Origin: Forficula auricularia
Taxonomy: Eukaryota > Arthropoda > Insecta > Dermaptera > Forficulidae
NCBI GenBank assembly: GCA_024734495.1
Contig: JALMQS010000099.1
Coordinates: forward strand, 69,879,335-69,943,334
Length of the DNA: 64,000 nucleotides
Reading direction: 5' to 3'
Shown here: in pieces, positions 20,645 through 31,029 of the stretch
Numbering within the stretch: the stretch's first letter is position 1
Layout of the letters: every line of letters starts with the position of its first letter
Notes under the pieces: generated by a model
What the model was told of the DNA's origin: nothing
What the model saw: the letters and a program-made list of their open reading frames with translations, nothing else
Databases searched by the model: none
Position numbers and translations under genes: made by a program

Positions 20645-20957
20645 GTAGCGGCCCGCTGTTGCTTTGGCTACGAGCTTTTAGACACGGCCGCTAGATGACT
20701 CAGTCAGATCGTTGCGACACTTTTGCATGACTGATAATATTTCAGTCATGTTATAAGTGAAGCAATTCGATCTCGACTGATCCTCGAAGGAGGAGCCATC
20801 CACCAACTCGGAGCTCCTCGCCCGCTAACTAGGCGGGTGGCGCCCAGCCCGGCTTTTTACCAGGGACGAACATCGCCCTGCACAAATCATTGTTAGGTCC
20901 CCTCCAACTAGGAGGGGAGCGCGGACACGCACCACGCACTCAACCGAGGCCCTAACA
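20645..20957 (-). mobile_element. Solo-LTR-like GC-rich insertion, copy 2
   Basis: Reverse orientation relative to 995-1334: in its own direction it starts TGTTAGGGCC and ends GGGCCGCTAC. It sits inside H1 Helitron-like sequence, between TATTATTTTT and TTTTTTAATTT, giving a 5-bp TTTTT duplication (low information). Internal blocks shared with copy 1 include the GTGCGTGTCCGCG core and the GCGGCCGTGTCT region. The nested position proves mobility. Confidence 0.6.
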
Positions 20958-21177
20958 TTTTTTAATTTTAAATTCAAGTAAAAAGGTTGATATTTAATCG
21001 CAGCCAAAACAAAATAAAATTGAAATAAGAAATTTAATTTATATTTTTACCAACGTTTACATCAGCTATGGCCATCATCAAGACGTATCACTGGCCACAA
21101 AGTTTTGAATGTTATTGCAATTAAAAATAATATTATAATAATATTCAGCGAGCTACTTTCGTTGAGTCTTTTAAATC

Positions 21178-21212
21178 CTGAAGAAGGAGGACACGATCCT
21201 TCGAATTGTCGG
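21178..21212 (+). ncRNA. Degenerate hammerhead-like motif
   Basis: CTGAAGA, then a stem AAGGA/TCCTT, then GAAT instead of GAAA, followed by TGTC. The broken GAAA box makes activity unlikely; it is listed as a relic of the family. Confidence 0.3.
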
Positions 21213-21774
21213 ATTTTTTAAGAGAATGAACTCGATATTCTAATAAATTATTTTATAGAAAAATACCTTTAATCAATAAAATTGGCAAATTCTAATATAT
21301 AATAATATTTGTAATTATCTATTAGTGGAATTTAAAATAAAAAACCAATTAATTTTATTAAAAGAAAATTGAAAAAAATATATAATCATAAATTTTTATT
21401 CAAACAACCAATTGTGAATAATTATTATCAATTAACAAAAAAACCCATCAAAAACAACTTAACCGAAGATGAGATTGTGACAGATCGAATTGTCAACCCA
21501 AACCCCCCCACCCGTGAATTTCATTCAAATCGTTAGAGCCGTTTTCGAGAAACCGATTCTATATATGTATCTTATATAAAATATCACTTCCTAAAAAAAA
21601 TTTTAACCTTTTTTTGCTCGATTAGTAGAATTACCCATGCAAATAATTTCGAGTTTACTATTTGGCCTGCTGAGCTCAAAATTTGCTCAAGGGGTCCACA
21701 TAAATTATTAAAATAAAAGAAAAGAACGGCACTCTATACATGACTGATGTCATATACTTTTTTACTTATGGAAA

Positions 21775-22030
21775 GTGGTGTAGGTTTTAGGTGAAACATG
21801 ATGTTAGTTAATAGAGTAAAGGGTGTGTAGTTTCACAGTTAATAGAAGTTTTCATCCCCTATAGGAACCGGACTATATGGTCTTCCAGGGAATTAGAGCT
21901 GGTTTCCCTGGGCCTAGAGTACCAGCTAGAGCGGAGGGGTAAAGCTAACAGCCCTTTCTCTCCCATTTAACCTCCTGAGAATTGATTGTTCACTGTGAAA
22001 CTACACACCCTTTACTCTATGTCATATACT
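21775..22030. repeat. Foldback repeat with 27-bp perfect arms
   Basis: AGAGTAAAGGGTGTGTAGTT followed by TCACAGT at 21822-21848 is matched by its exact inverse at about 21988-22018. The ~140-bp centre has GGAATTAGAGCTGGTTTCCC and GGGCCTAGAGTACCAGCTAG. The outer left part (GTGGTGTAGGTTTTAGGTGA) is shared with 17790-17850. Confidence 0.75.
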
Positions 22031-22439
22031 GTCATACGTCATAAGAAATTATCTAATATCGTACAATATCCTCTTCTAAAAGTTGTAACAATTTTTTTCT
22101 CGATAACTACATTTATGTAGTAAAATTAACAACTTTAATCTTTTATCAAAAATAGCTATGTCGGGAAATTGGATGTCGACCCTATCAAGTTTTGTCTATT
22201 AATACATTATATTATCAAAATATTAATTTCATTAGGTAACTCGATAGGTGATGGTCGACCTAAGTCGGGTTCTTAGACTATAAGTCATACATACTTTTAT
22301 CACATTAATCAATTTTATTTGTCATGATCTATTAGTGGGTTTTAAAATTAAATAAAAATCTCTTTGGCGTCGTTATAATATATAATAGATTTGAAAAATA
22401 ATTGCAAATAATTCTCCCTAAGGTGTCATGTCGACGGAG
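22031..22439. other. AT-rich non-coding stretch
   Basis: No gene, repeat or terminus recognised. Confidence 0.45.
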
Positions 22440-22920
22440 CGAGGTTGGGCGAATGAATCAGAGCCGATGTTGCAGAGGAGGCCCTTAGCGTTTTATTGAT
22501 CAATCTGAAGCCGCCGAGTAAAAGTCACCTCGAAAAGATCGGCAGCAGCCAAAGGGAGGTTGCGAGGGTGCTAAAGAAGGGGGCTGGCCTCCCCCGAAAG
22601 TGGCAAACGATTTAGATAAGCCCCCATCGGGGGACAAAGGGCGGATCTTGCCTCGCCTCCAAATGACTTGCCAATTTTTTACCAATAACCCGTCGTTTTG
22701 TTTAGTTTGACAAGATGCTTTCAAGCTGCAACATATATACCTTGATACACGAACAGAATCCACAGCGAAAATTCGATTTTGATATACATACGAAAAAAAG
22801 AAGAAAAAGAAGCCACCCCTTAGGGACACAGGGGGCGCCATTGAATCGCAGGTTGATTTCCAAGCAGTAGAGAGGACATTCAATTGAGAACATTATCTGA
22901 ATTCCCTTTGAATATTTAAT
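22440..22920. other. GC-richer non-repetitive island
   Basis: Composition rises sharply (GAAGCCGCCGAGTAAAAG, GCCCCCATCGGGGGACAAAG, AAGGGCGGATCTTGCCTCGC). There is a 127-codon open frame on the minus strand (22500-22883) with a K/F-rich middle, but no domain, signal or homologous copy that I recognise. It might be an exon, a promoter-proximal or a regulatory fragment of a host gene. I do not call it coding. Confidence 0.35.
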
Positions 22921-23264
22921 CTCTTTCGCTGTGCGTTATAGATCAATATTTAATTTTTTAGGTTTTTGAATTCATTTGTATATTTAAATTGTATTTTTTA
23001 CTTTATATAGCCATAAGTACTGGTGTTAGAACTGATGTTTGAGATTTGTTATGTCATTTATTAGGTAAATGAGACTATCAAATCTCAAAGTCTTAAATGA
23101 ATTTACATAAATTCAGGCTTATTATAAATTATTTAAGAATCAAAATACGGATACAAACTAAATACAGTAAAAGCTCTTTATTCGCGGGGTATATGTTCCA
23201 TAAATATGCCACGAATACAGAAACCGTGAATACGGAATGGTAATTTATATGGGATTATAGGGGA
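22921..23264. other. AT-rich non-coding stretch
   Basis: Nothing recognised. It ends in GTGAATACGGAATGG and leads into the long inverted-repeat arm. Confidence 0.45.
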
Positions 23265-23619
23265 TACGTGCCATTTTTTTGGAAGTGCGTGGGGATGGAT
23301 GGATGGATGGATGGATGTATGTGTGTGTGTTATCGTTTTTTTCGTCCACGATTTTTTCCACACCTTTGCGCTGATTGAAATGAAATTGAAAACCTACCAT
23401 TAGTTTAACAAAATGAAGCGCTGATTAGTTTTTGGTACATATCGGTCCACAAACATTAGTTCTTTATTTCAGTACTTTTTTAGTTTTTTCTAAATATCTT
23501 GAAAATGACTTAACCAATTTTGATGAAATTTAATATCCTAATTAAATACATTGGGACCCACAAAAAAGGTTAAATAAAGTTTTTAGTAAAATTATATTTT
23601 AAAGTACTTTACTCTAGAA

Positions 23620-24487
23620 CATATTAATATTTCAAATGAATTTGGATAAAGTTTAGCAACGATCCGTTGCAGTTTATTTTATTTAACATTTGGTCTATAA
23701 GGCTTGCTTCGTACCCATTATTTACCGCGATTTCTTTAATTGTCTCTAATTCTTGTGAGTATGCTTTTTCTGATAGAGGTATATTTATTAGTCTATGTAT
23801 CATTGAATGGAAGGCTGCATGTTTATGTGACATTGGTCTACAAGAATTTTTATGTATTACTATGTCAGTAGCTGTGGTGGGTTTTCTATAAATTTCAAAT
23901 GTGTACTTATTTCCCGAAATATTTATTTTTAAGGTAGTTGTTCCGCCAAATGCGATTTCGTAGGATTTTTCTGAAATTTAGATATATTATTATTTAAATA
24001 CTTGTACATCGATTGGTGGCAAAACGAAATTGATGAACAATACAGTTCCGGAGATATTTAATTTCAAAAATCGATTTTTTCGGGCTCTTTAGCATTGCAC
24101 TATACGGGATATCGGAAAATTTACATACATATTTAATTATAATTAAGAAACCCTTCGTACAATTTTTATAAAAAACTAAACCAACATTAAACAATAACCA
24201 ATACATATTTTAAGACAAGTTCATTCATAGTTACAACACAGTTTCTGAGATAATAAGGAATAAATAATGAAAAATGTATAAAAAAAATTCTCACTAAAAA
24301 CATTTTGGCAACAGCGCATTTATTAAACCAGCGAAAGAGGGAGTAAAAAGTAGAAAGCGCGCGTGCGCTAGATTTTTTCAAAATTATAATTTTCATAAGA
24401 TGTAACGTAGGCGTTGATTACATTTGTTAAATAAACTGCAACGGATCGTTGCTAAACTTTATCCAAATTCATTTGAAATATTAATAT
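23620..24487 (-). mobile_element. Penelope-like element remnant with inverted ends
   Basis: Flanked by a ~60-bp inverted repeat (ATTTCAAATGAATTTGGATA, GCAACGATCCGTTGCAGTTT). The interior encodes a reverse transcriptase tail on the minus strand. A solitary copy of the same end occurs at 6570-6620. The remainder of the interior (24000-24420) has no clear coding. Confidence 0.65.
23624..23980 (-). pseudogene. Penelope-like reverse transcriptase fragment
   Basis: The minus strand keeps an open stretch of about 110 codons. It has the order FGGTTTLKI, FEIYRKPTTATD, then SHKHAAFHSMIHRLINIPLS, followed by ELETIKEIAVNNGYEASLID. The (Y)RKPT motif followed by an H..A....IHRL segment and a basic-hydrophobic helix with NNGY is characteristic of the region after the RT catalytic core in Penelope-like elements. 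The catalytic YADD part and the GIY-YIG endonuclease are absent, so this is a truncated relic. Confidence 0.7.
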
Positions 24488-26285
24488 GTTTGTTCCTTTA
24501 TTATTAATCAGATATCACTTGCAATTTGTAGTTCATATTGAGTTGTTTACCAAAAAAGAATTTAGTCTTTTTGATTTTAAGTCGATTCTTCCACGTTTTC
24601 AATAGAGGTTGCCATTAATGGTCAAAACATCAAAAATGGAATGCAATAAGGTTATTCCTCTAGTATTAGATAAAAATCGATCGTTATTTTTGATTTTATG
24701 TCGATTCCTCCATGTCTTCAGCAATGGTTACCAATAATAATCGAAACGTCAAAAGCCTAATGTAGAATTGTTATTCCTCAAGTATTAGATGAGAATCGAT
24801 GTCTATTTTTTATTTTAAGTCGATTCCTCCATGTCTTCAGCAATGGTTACCAATAAAAACCGAAATGTCAAAAATCCAATATAGAATGGTTATTCCTCAA
24901 GTATTAGATGAGAATCAATCGTTATTTTTGGTTTAAAGTCGATTTCTCTATGTCTTCAGCAATAGTTTCCAATAAAAACCGAAACGCCAAAAATCCAATA
25001 TAGAATGGTTATTCCTCAAGTACTAGATGAGAATCAATCGCTATTTTTGATTTTAAGTCGATTCCTCTATGTCTTCAGCAATGGTTACCAATAAAAACCG
25101 AAACGTCAAAAATCCAATATAGAATGATTATTCCTCAAGTACTAGATGAGAATCAATCGCTATTTTTGGTTTAAAGTCGATTTCTCTATGTCTTCAGCAA
25201 TGGTTACTAATAAAAACCGAAACGTCAAAAATCCAATATAGAATGGATATTTCTCAAGTATTAGATGAGAATCAATCGCTATTTTTGATTTTAAGTCGAT
25301 TCCTCCATGTCTTCAGCAATGGTTACTAATAAAAACCGAAACGTCAAAAATCCAATATAGAATGATTATTTCTCAAGTACTAGATGAGAATCAATCGCTA
25401 TTTTTGGTTTAAAATCGATTTCTCTATGTCTTCAGCAATGGTTACTAATAAAAACCGAAACGTCAAAAATCCAATATAGAATGATTATTCCTCAAGTACT
25501 AGATGAGAATCAATCGCTATTTTTGGTTTAAAGTCGATTTCTCTATGTCTTCAGCAATGGTTACTAATAAAAACCGAAATGTCAAAAATCCAATATAGAA
25601 TGGTTATTCCTCAAGTATTAGATGAGAATCAATCGTTATTTTTGGTTTAAAGTCGATTTCTCTATGTCTTCAGCAATGGTTTCCAATAAAAACCGAAACG
25701 CCAAAAATCCAATATAGAATGGTTATTCCTCAAGTACTAGATGAGAATCAATCGCTATTTTTGATTTTAAGTCGATTCCTCTATGTCTTCAGCAATGGTT
25801 ACCAATAAAAACCGAAACGTCAAAAATCCAATATAGAATGATTATTCCTCAAGTACTAGATGAGAATCAATCGCTATTTTTGGTTTAAAGTCGATTTCTC
25901 TATGTCTTCAGCAATGGTTACTAATAAAAACCGAAACGTCAAAAATCCAATATAGAATGGATATTTCTCAAGTATTAGATGAGAATCAATCGCTATTTTT
26001 GATTTTAAGTCGATTCCTCCATGTCTTCAGCAATGGTTACTAATAAAAACCGAAACGTCAAAAATCCAATATAGAATGATTATTCCTCAAGTACTAGATG
26101 AGAATCAATCGCTATTTTTGGTTTAAAATCGATTTCTCTATGTCTTCAGCAATGGTTACTAATAAAAACCGAAACGTCAAAAATCCAATATAGAATGATT
26201 ATTCCTCAAGTACTAAATGAGAATCAATCGCTATTTTTGGTTTAAAATCGATTTCTCTGTCTTCAGCAAAGGTAACGGATAAGAA
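24488..26285 (+). repeat. 119-bp satellite array with 714-bp higher-order repeat
   Basis: About 14-15 units of a 119-bp monomer (TCAATCGCTATTTTTG, AAGTCGATT, TTCAGCAATGGTTAC, AAAAACCGAAACGTC). Exact spacing of GAATCAATCG is 119 bp (25031, 25150, 25269). The variant TTTCCAATAAAAACCGAAACGCC occurs at 24966 and 25680, 714 bp apart, and the surrounding monomer variants repeat in the same order: a six-monomer higher-order unit. On the left the array has the end sequence GAACTACAAATTGC (in reverse) that also flanks the short array at 5130-5604. Confidence 0.92.
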
Positions 26286-26454
26286 AACAACGCAGTTGCT
26301 ATGGTTACTTATAAAAATTCCTCCCAAATTTTTTAGCATTTCACAGAGAGAAGCCTATCCATTCTTACTTAAGCAAGGCTAAATGAGCTATATTAAAACT
26401 TTCAAATGAATAAATTTTAAAGAATTTAAAAAATTAAAAAAGTACCATCTAACT
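26286..26454. other. Inner spacer between satellite and right arm
   Basis: Non-coding. Includes CAGTTGCTATGGTTACTTAT, an X-box-like sequence (GTTGCTATGGTTAC) that resembles the AGCAATGGTTAC part of the satellite monomer. Confidence 0.4.
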
Positions 26455-26812
26455 CTAGAGTAAAGTACTTTAAAATATAATTTTACTAAAAACTTTATTT
26501 AACCTTTTTTGTGGTCCCCAAGGTACTTAATTAGGATATTAAATTTCATCAAAATTGGTTAAGTCATTTTCAAGATATTTAGAAAAAACTAAAAAAGTAC
26601 TGAAATAAAGTACTAATGTTTGTGGGCCGATATGTACCAAAAACTAATCAGCGCTTCATTTTGTTAAACTAATGGTAGGTTTTCAATTTCATTTCAATCG
26701 GTGCAACGGTGTGGAAAAAATCGTGGGCCAAAAAATCGATAACATACATACATCCATACATCCATACATCCATCCATACGCACGCACTAAATGAAAAAAT
26801 CGCACTTTTTGG

Positions 26813-27122
26813 CCTCTCGACGAGACCCCATGTAATTTTTGGCAAAACCGCCACGTGCTAAAATTCAACCTAATTGAATACTACAATTTGTGACTTTAAT
26901 TGAGTCCATGGGTTCCGTAGCCTTTACCTGAGGACCCTTTGAAGCCACGCTTGCCCCGAGAGCGATTGCAATACTTTACCCATGCTTTGCATTGGATAAA
27001 GTAAAAATAACAAAACGATATTTATAGAAATTTTTGAAAATATTATTATTTTTATTATTATTAGTTCACTCTCTAAAGTATATAAGTTTAATTTTTTTCT
27101 GGATAAGGGTATGGCTAATCAT
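26813..27122. other. Non-coding stretch
   Basis: Contains complex sequence near 26880-26985 (TTGAGTCCATGGGTTCCG, AAGCCACGCTTGCCCCGAGA) and then AT-rich DNA. No gene recognised. Confidence 0.4.
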
Positions 27123-27545
27123 TTTTTACTTTACCATACAGGGTGTATGGTCAAGTATTGTGATCGTGCATGAAATAAGCGTTTTTTTCTTCTTTTTTTT
27201 CGAAATAATAATTGTTTTCTCAAAATGTCTGCTAGTCTGTTAGTTAGTCTGTGAGTTACCAAATTTTTGTGGACGAGCTAGCTCAAAAACTAGTGTCAAT
27301 ATCAAAACCAAATTTCACACGTAGTTTTGGCCCATTGACATTAAGAGCTGGTTAGATTTTGGTGCATATCGACCCAAAATTAAGAGGGGGGGGGTTAAAA
27401 TTTAAAATTATAATCTTTTCAAACTAAAAAAAAAAACAAGAAAAATGAAATATACAATAAAATAAACCTATAATAATGAAAATATTTTTTTCTGGGGCCA
27501 AAATTAATGGTGGGGGGGGGGGGAAATCTATGCCATTTTAGCAAA
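27123..27545 (+). mobile_element. Family T element, partial copy
   Basis: Begins TTTTTTACTTTACCATACAG and continues through the conserved arm to GTGCATATCGACCCAAAATT. A single minisatellite unit with G-runs of about 9 and 15 follows. The right inverted end is missing; ACCAAATTTTGTACTGA abuts the MULE-like relic. Confidence 0.7.
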
Positions 27546-27546
27546 C

Positions 27547-27862
27547 TCAACCAAATTTTGTACTGACATGAGTTAATGTATAGCAATCTTGACATTTTAT
27601 TGAAAAAATAGAATTCAAACCTAATCGCCTTTCATCAACAATATTTTTTAATAAAATATCTTTCTGACAGTGACAACAGGTTAGGTTATTCGCCAACTCG
27701 CCCACTTCAATTATTCGGGTACCTACATTAGCACTCTTAGTACACATTTTTTTCGTTTTTTCCCTCATTCATTACCGCAACAGCTTTTAATCGTTTATTT
27801 AGAACTTTTTGATTAATAAATCGACCTTTAAAATGTATTTTATCATTCATTTTATCTGTCAT
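27547..27862 (-). pseudogene. MULE (Mutator-like) transposase N-terminal fragment
   Basis: The minus strand starts ATG at 27862 with about 37 codons in one frame (FKGRFINQKVLNKRLKAV). It then shifts frame near 27745. The second frame reads GTRIIEVGELANNLTCCHCQ, then KNIVDERRLGLNSIFSIKCQ and DC. A (G/R)RI(I/V)(D/E)...L segment followed by two CxxC pairs around a GL.S.F motif is what I know from Mutator-like transposase N-terminal domains in arthropods. It is cut off by T-element sequence at 27547. Assignment is from family knowledge, not a search. Confidence 0.5.
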
Positions 27863-28764
27863 TTTAATGTCATGTATAAAAATATTCAATCTCTTTCGAT
27901 GTTGTCAAATTTCTCAAACGAGCACGGGATTGGCTAGATTTGGTACAAAAAACAGCAAAAAGTGTTGGCCTTATGAACTATGAATCCTTATTGACTGTTC
28001 TATATACTTGAGCATTAACTTTTTGCTGGTATTGTCGCGAAACAACTACCTTAAATCTAAAAAATCTAGTATTTTCTCTTTTTCTTTCTCTACTGTGAAT
28101 TTAATTTTCTCATGAAGATTATTTATATATTCTATAAATGTGTCTTATTGTCTGTTTGTTCCTCCCCATAGTAAAATTATATCATCTTTATCAGTTTATT
28201 TGCATCAAGCAGAGGACAACCTCTTTGTTTCTCTTTGTGAATCAACAACTCTGCTACTCTCGGCAAAACAAAAACTTTTCAATTAATTCATTGTTATTCC
28301 TCCTCAATTAATAATTACCTATATTGTTGATATTTATTTAATTTTCAAAAAAATATGATTAAAAGGTATGGCAAATATTTTTTCAATATAGATATGAAAA
28401 AGAGAGAAATGAATAAGGGTAAAAAATACCTAAATATATTTATTTCCGTAGAAAACAAAAACTAATTTTCTTTTTAAATAATAAAATAAAGATAAATATC
28501 TGGAAAAATGAAAAGTTATTTGAATAGCAAGCATCTCAGTCAGTCAGTCCATTATAATATTCTTTTCAAATGGAAAAATAATTTATATTTTTTATTTTTT
28601 ATTTTCTTCTTTCCAATTCACTAAATTGAATTTGTCTTCTGCTTAATAATATTGATATATTGATGGGCTTGGAAGCAGTGAGTGTATTATTAAAATTTTA
28701 CAGGACTAGATATTCAAGAATAAAAGCTTCAATTCAAACTTTTAAAGGGCTAACTGTATATTCC
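27863..28764. other. AT-rich non-coding stretch
   Basis: No gene recognised. It may include further MULE-like decay near 27863-28060 and the CTGCTACTCTCGGCAAAA motif near 28250 that is also seen near 19910. Confidence 0.4.
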
Positions 28765-28965
28765 AGGGGTGGCCACTAACCTTAACTTTGGGAGCCGCAA
28801 ATTTATAAAACTGTTTCAAAGCGAGCCACACTGTTTGGAGATTAATTAATGGTTTATTAAAAAAAAATATAAATGAAGTAAAATTTATTTTTTACTCTAC
28901 TTATAACATTACAAATTACAAATTAATTTAATTTTTGTATTATTATTTTTTTAATTTAATTATTA
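28765..28965 (-). mobile_element. hAT-like element, terminal part
   Basis: CAGGGGTGGCCACTAACCTT followed by GGGAGCCGCAAATTTATAAA and GAGCCACACTGTTTGG is the right end of the hAT family seen at 14433-15993, in reverse. It is interrupted at 28965/28966 by the H1 Helitron-like insertion. Related interior sequence resumes at about 30390. Confidence 0.7.
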
Positions 28966-29767
28966 GTACCTGGAGGCACCGAGCGATGCTCGGTAACTTC
29001 TTCCTTCAGTTAAAACGCTTTATTTTAATATTATTTTTAATTTAAAATTCTGATAAAAAGGTCGATTTTTATTTGAGAGCCGTTTTCAAATTAAAAAAAA
29101 TACAAATATATATAGTATTCGCCCACTGTACCCCCCCCCCCCCCGCTTGACCACACCCCCAAAACCTCGCCCTACCCCGGGATCCCCCACCACTGCACTC
29201 CACCTCCTGCACCTGTTTTGATTCAACCATATGATTCATTTTTATTCATCCAATTGTTAATAAATAAAACCTATCAAAATGTGTTGTTTTTTCAGAAAAT
29301 TGAGACCTGCTTATGCGAAATATATTTTTAAATAAATTCTTGATTATTTTTTATTCTATTAAATAAATAAAGTTTTTTATAAAAACAATTATAAAACGTT
29401 TATTAATATTTCTAACGTTTATGGAGAACAAAATATGTTAAAATCCACAATCACAATACTTATTCAAGGCCTTTTAGAACAATGAATTAAGGCAACCCAT
29501 TGTCTGCCTGGGTACAAAAGGAAAAGAGTAACCTTTTTTAAAACCCTAAGAATGGGATTTGTCTACCTGAGAATAATTAATTTGATTACGAAAAAACCCA
29601 TCAAAAACAATTTTGTCGAAGATGAGACCGTGACAGATCGAATTGTCACCCCAAAACCCCTAACCCGTGAATTTAATCAAAATCGGTAGAGTCGTTTTCA
29701 AAATAGAACCAAGATACAAATATATATACAAATAAATAAATATTTTTGCTCGTTTAATAAGAGTAGA
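28966..29767 (-). mobile_element. Helitron-like element, family H1 (802 bp)
   Basis: Reverse copy: starts GTACCTGGAGGCACCGAGCG (3' end with hairpin CCGAGCGATGCTCGG) and ends CTCGTTTAATAAGAGTAGA (5' end). It is flanked by A and T as expected for insertion into AT. The interior has a C-rich tract (29130-29220) and CATCAAAAACAATTTTGTCG. Nearly the same sequence as 46476-47272. Confidence 0.8.
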
Positions 29768-30300
29768 TTCCAGGCAAATTACGTGAAAAAATGGCATAAA
29801 CAGGAAATAATTCCCGGTAAAGATTTTATTGTTGGAATACCTTTATTGGTAGTCCAATATTACTACCCTGAGTTTTCCCCAAAAACTGTGTTGTGCAAAT
29901 TTTTCTCATCGCCTCAAAATGAAAAAATTTCAGTTTTTTCAGTTTTTCTTGAATAACTCTAAAACGGCTTAACAAATCAAAAAGATATCCATAAGATAAA
30001 TTAAAGCTATTTAAATTTTGCGTAAAATAATGAAAATGTCATCTATTTTGGTTAAGTAAAACCGGTACTAGTGCCTGTCAAAAAACAGCCCCCCAGGAAT
30101 CACTTTTAAATATCCCTAAAACTCGTACTTTTTTCGATTTTTCCCCATTTTGACCATGAAGGAGTACGTTTTCGACAAAGACAACTCTATACATTTTTAA
30201 ACTAGATTAAATTTGCTACAATTTAAATAAAGTTTTAACTTAATTGGATAATGGTAACATGAAGTTGAAGTTTTGAAAAAATACAATTCTTTGCAAAAAA
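29768..30300 (-). mobile_element. Family K dispersed repeat, copy 2
   Basis: Reverse complement of 13780-14330, from GCAAATTACGTGAAAAAATG through TACTAGTGCCTGTCAAAAAA to AATACAATTCTTTGCAAAAA. It lies exactly between two H1 5' ends, suggesting capture by, or read-through of, a Helitron-like element. Confidence 0.75.
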
Positions 30301-30382
30301 GAATATAGAACCAAGATACAAATATATAAAAATATATATATACAAATAAATATACAATTGTTGCTCGTTTAAAAAGAGTAGA
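30301..30382 (-). mobile_element. Second H1 5' terminus
   Basis: AGAACCAAGATACAAATATA through TTGCTCGTTTAAAAAGAGTA and GA is an additional H1 5' end in the same orientation as the element at 28966-29767. It gives a potential larger element of 28966-30382. Confidence 0.7.
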
Positions 30383-30840
30383 TACAGGGTACAGGTGGGG
30401 CATAAAGATCTACCACATTTTGAAGAGATATAAAAAAATAAAAAAATTTAACTAGAAAAAAACTAAATATATTTTTCAAAAGAAAATAAATGAAATTTTT
30501 TTTAATGTATTTTAAACATTATCAGATTATAAGTTTTAATGAGATATGATTTAATATGGGATAATGAGATTAATTCTTAATTTATTACTGCGCGGGTCAT
30601 TTGAAATTTTAGCAGATAAATTAATTTTAAAATTATTATATATAATTAATTTAGAGACACTTTTTAGATAAATTTAAATATTGAAATGTATTATTAAAAA
30701 AGAAATAGGTTTCCAACCGATCGGGAACTTCGAGAGAAATGGTTGCATGCTTTAATAAAGTATTTATAAAGCATTTACTTACTGATATTTTTTCATCTTT
30801 CTTTGATCAATATTCATTATTCAAAAAAATATTTTTTTCA
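30383..30840. mobile_element. hAT-family interior arm, then AT-rich DNA
   Basis: GGTGGGGCATAAAGATCTAC, CACATTTTGAAGAGATATAA and ATTTAACTAGAAAAAAACT match the arm at 14540-14610. After about 30540 nothing is recognised. Confidence 0.55.
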
Positions 30841-30955
30841 AAACATATAATTACGGACAGCTAATAATCACATCTCGAGACGCTGTCCGCCAGGGCCACC
30901 AGCCCGGAGGGCCGGGCGTGCCGTAGGCACACCATGTACTGCCCGTATTTTTATA
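30841..30955 (-). repeat. GC-rich head of the 5605/57556 element family
   Basis: GAGACGCTGTCCGCCAGGGC followed by CACCAGCCCGGAGGGCCG and GGCGTGCCGTAGGCACACC is the reverse of the head at 57558-57635. It forms strong hairpins. A further piece is at 53715-53760. Confidence 0.6.
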
Positions 30956-31029
30956 ATAATGAATTAGCAATACAACTAAATAAAATATAAATCGGTGTGT
31001 TAATTAAAAAAAATAATAATGTATTAGGT

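Larger units (their letters stand above)
20574..21643 (-). mobile_element. Helitron-like element, family H1, with nested insertions
   Basis: The 3' end in reverse is GTACCTGGAACACCTAGCGA and the 5' end is the degraded TTTTTGCTCGATTAGTAGAA. H1 interior blocks are present (GGCAAATTCTAATATATAAT, AAAAACCCATCAAAAACAAC). It is interrupted at 20645-20957 by the second solo-LTR-like insert. A second, unrelated piece (about 21007-21255) includes a degenerate hammerhead-like motif. An old, heavily diverged copy. Confidence 0.65.
23265..26812. mobile_element. 3.5-kb composite element with ~350-bp terminal inverted repeats
   Basis: The left arm (about 23265-23619) and right arm (about 26455-26812) are reverse complements over some 350 bp. 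Matching blocks are GAAATTGAAAACCTACCATT, TTAGTTTTTGGTACATATCG, TAACCAATTTTGATGAAATT and TTTAGTAAAATTATATTTTA. Outward, both arms carry a GGATGG/CATCCATCC run and then GTGCGTG. Inside are the Penelope-type fragment (23620-24487) and a satellite array (24552-26280). No transposase belonging to the outer arms is visible, so the class is unknown. Confidence 0.8.

Noticed and set aside
22500..22893. 127-codon minus-strand frame as a host gene
   Set aside because: No domain, no second supporting exon and a low-complexity F/K segment; it could be an exon, but the sequence alone does not support a call.
23178..23363. Open frame with HPSIHPS repeats
   Set aside because: Generated by the GGATGG microsatellite at the tip of the composite's inverted repeat.
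24488..26285. CRISPR-like array
   Set aside because: Units are contiguous 119-bp monomers with no unique spacers, in eukaryotic transposon-rich DNA.
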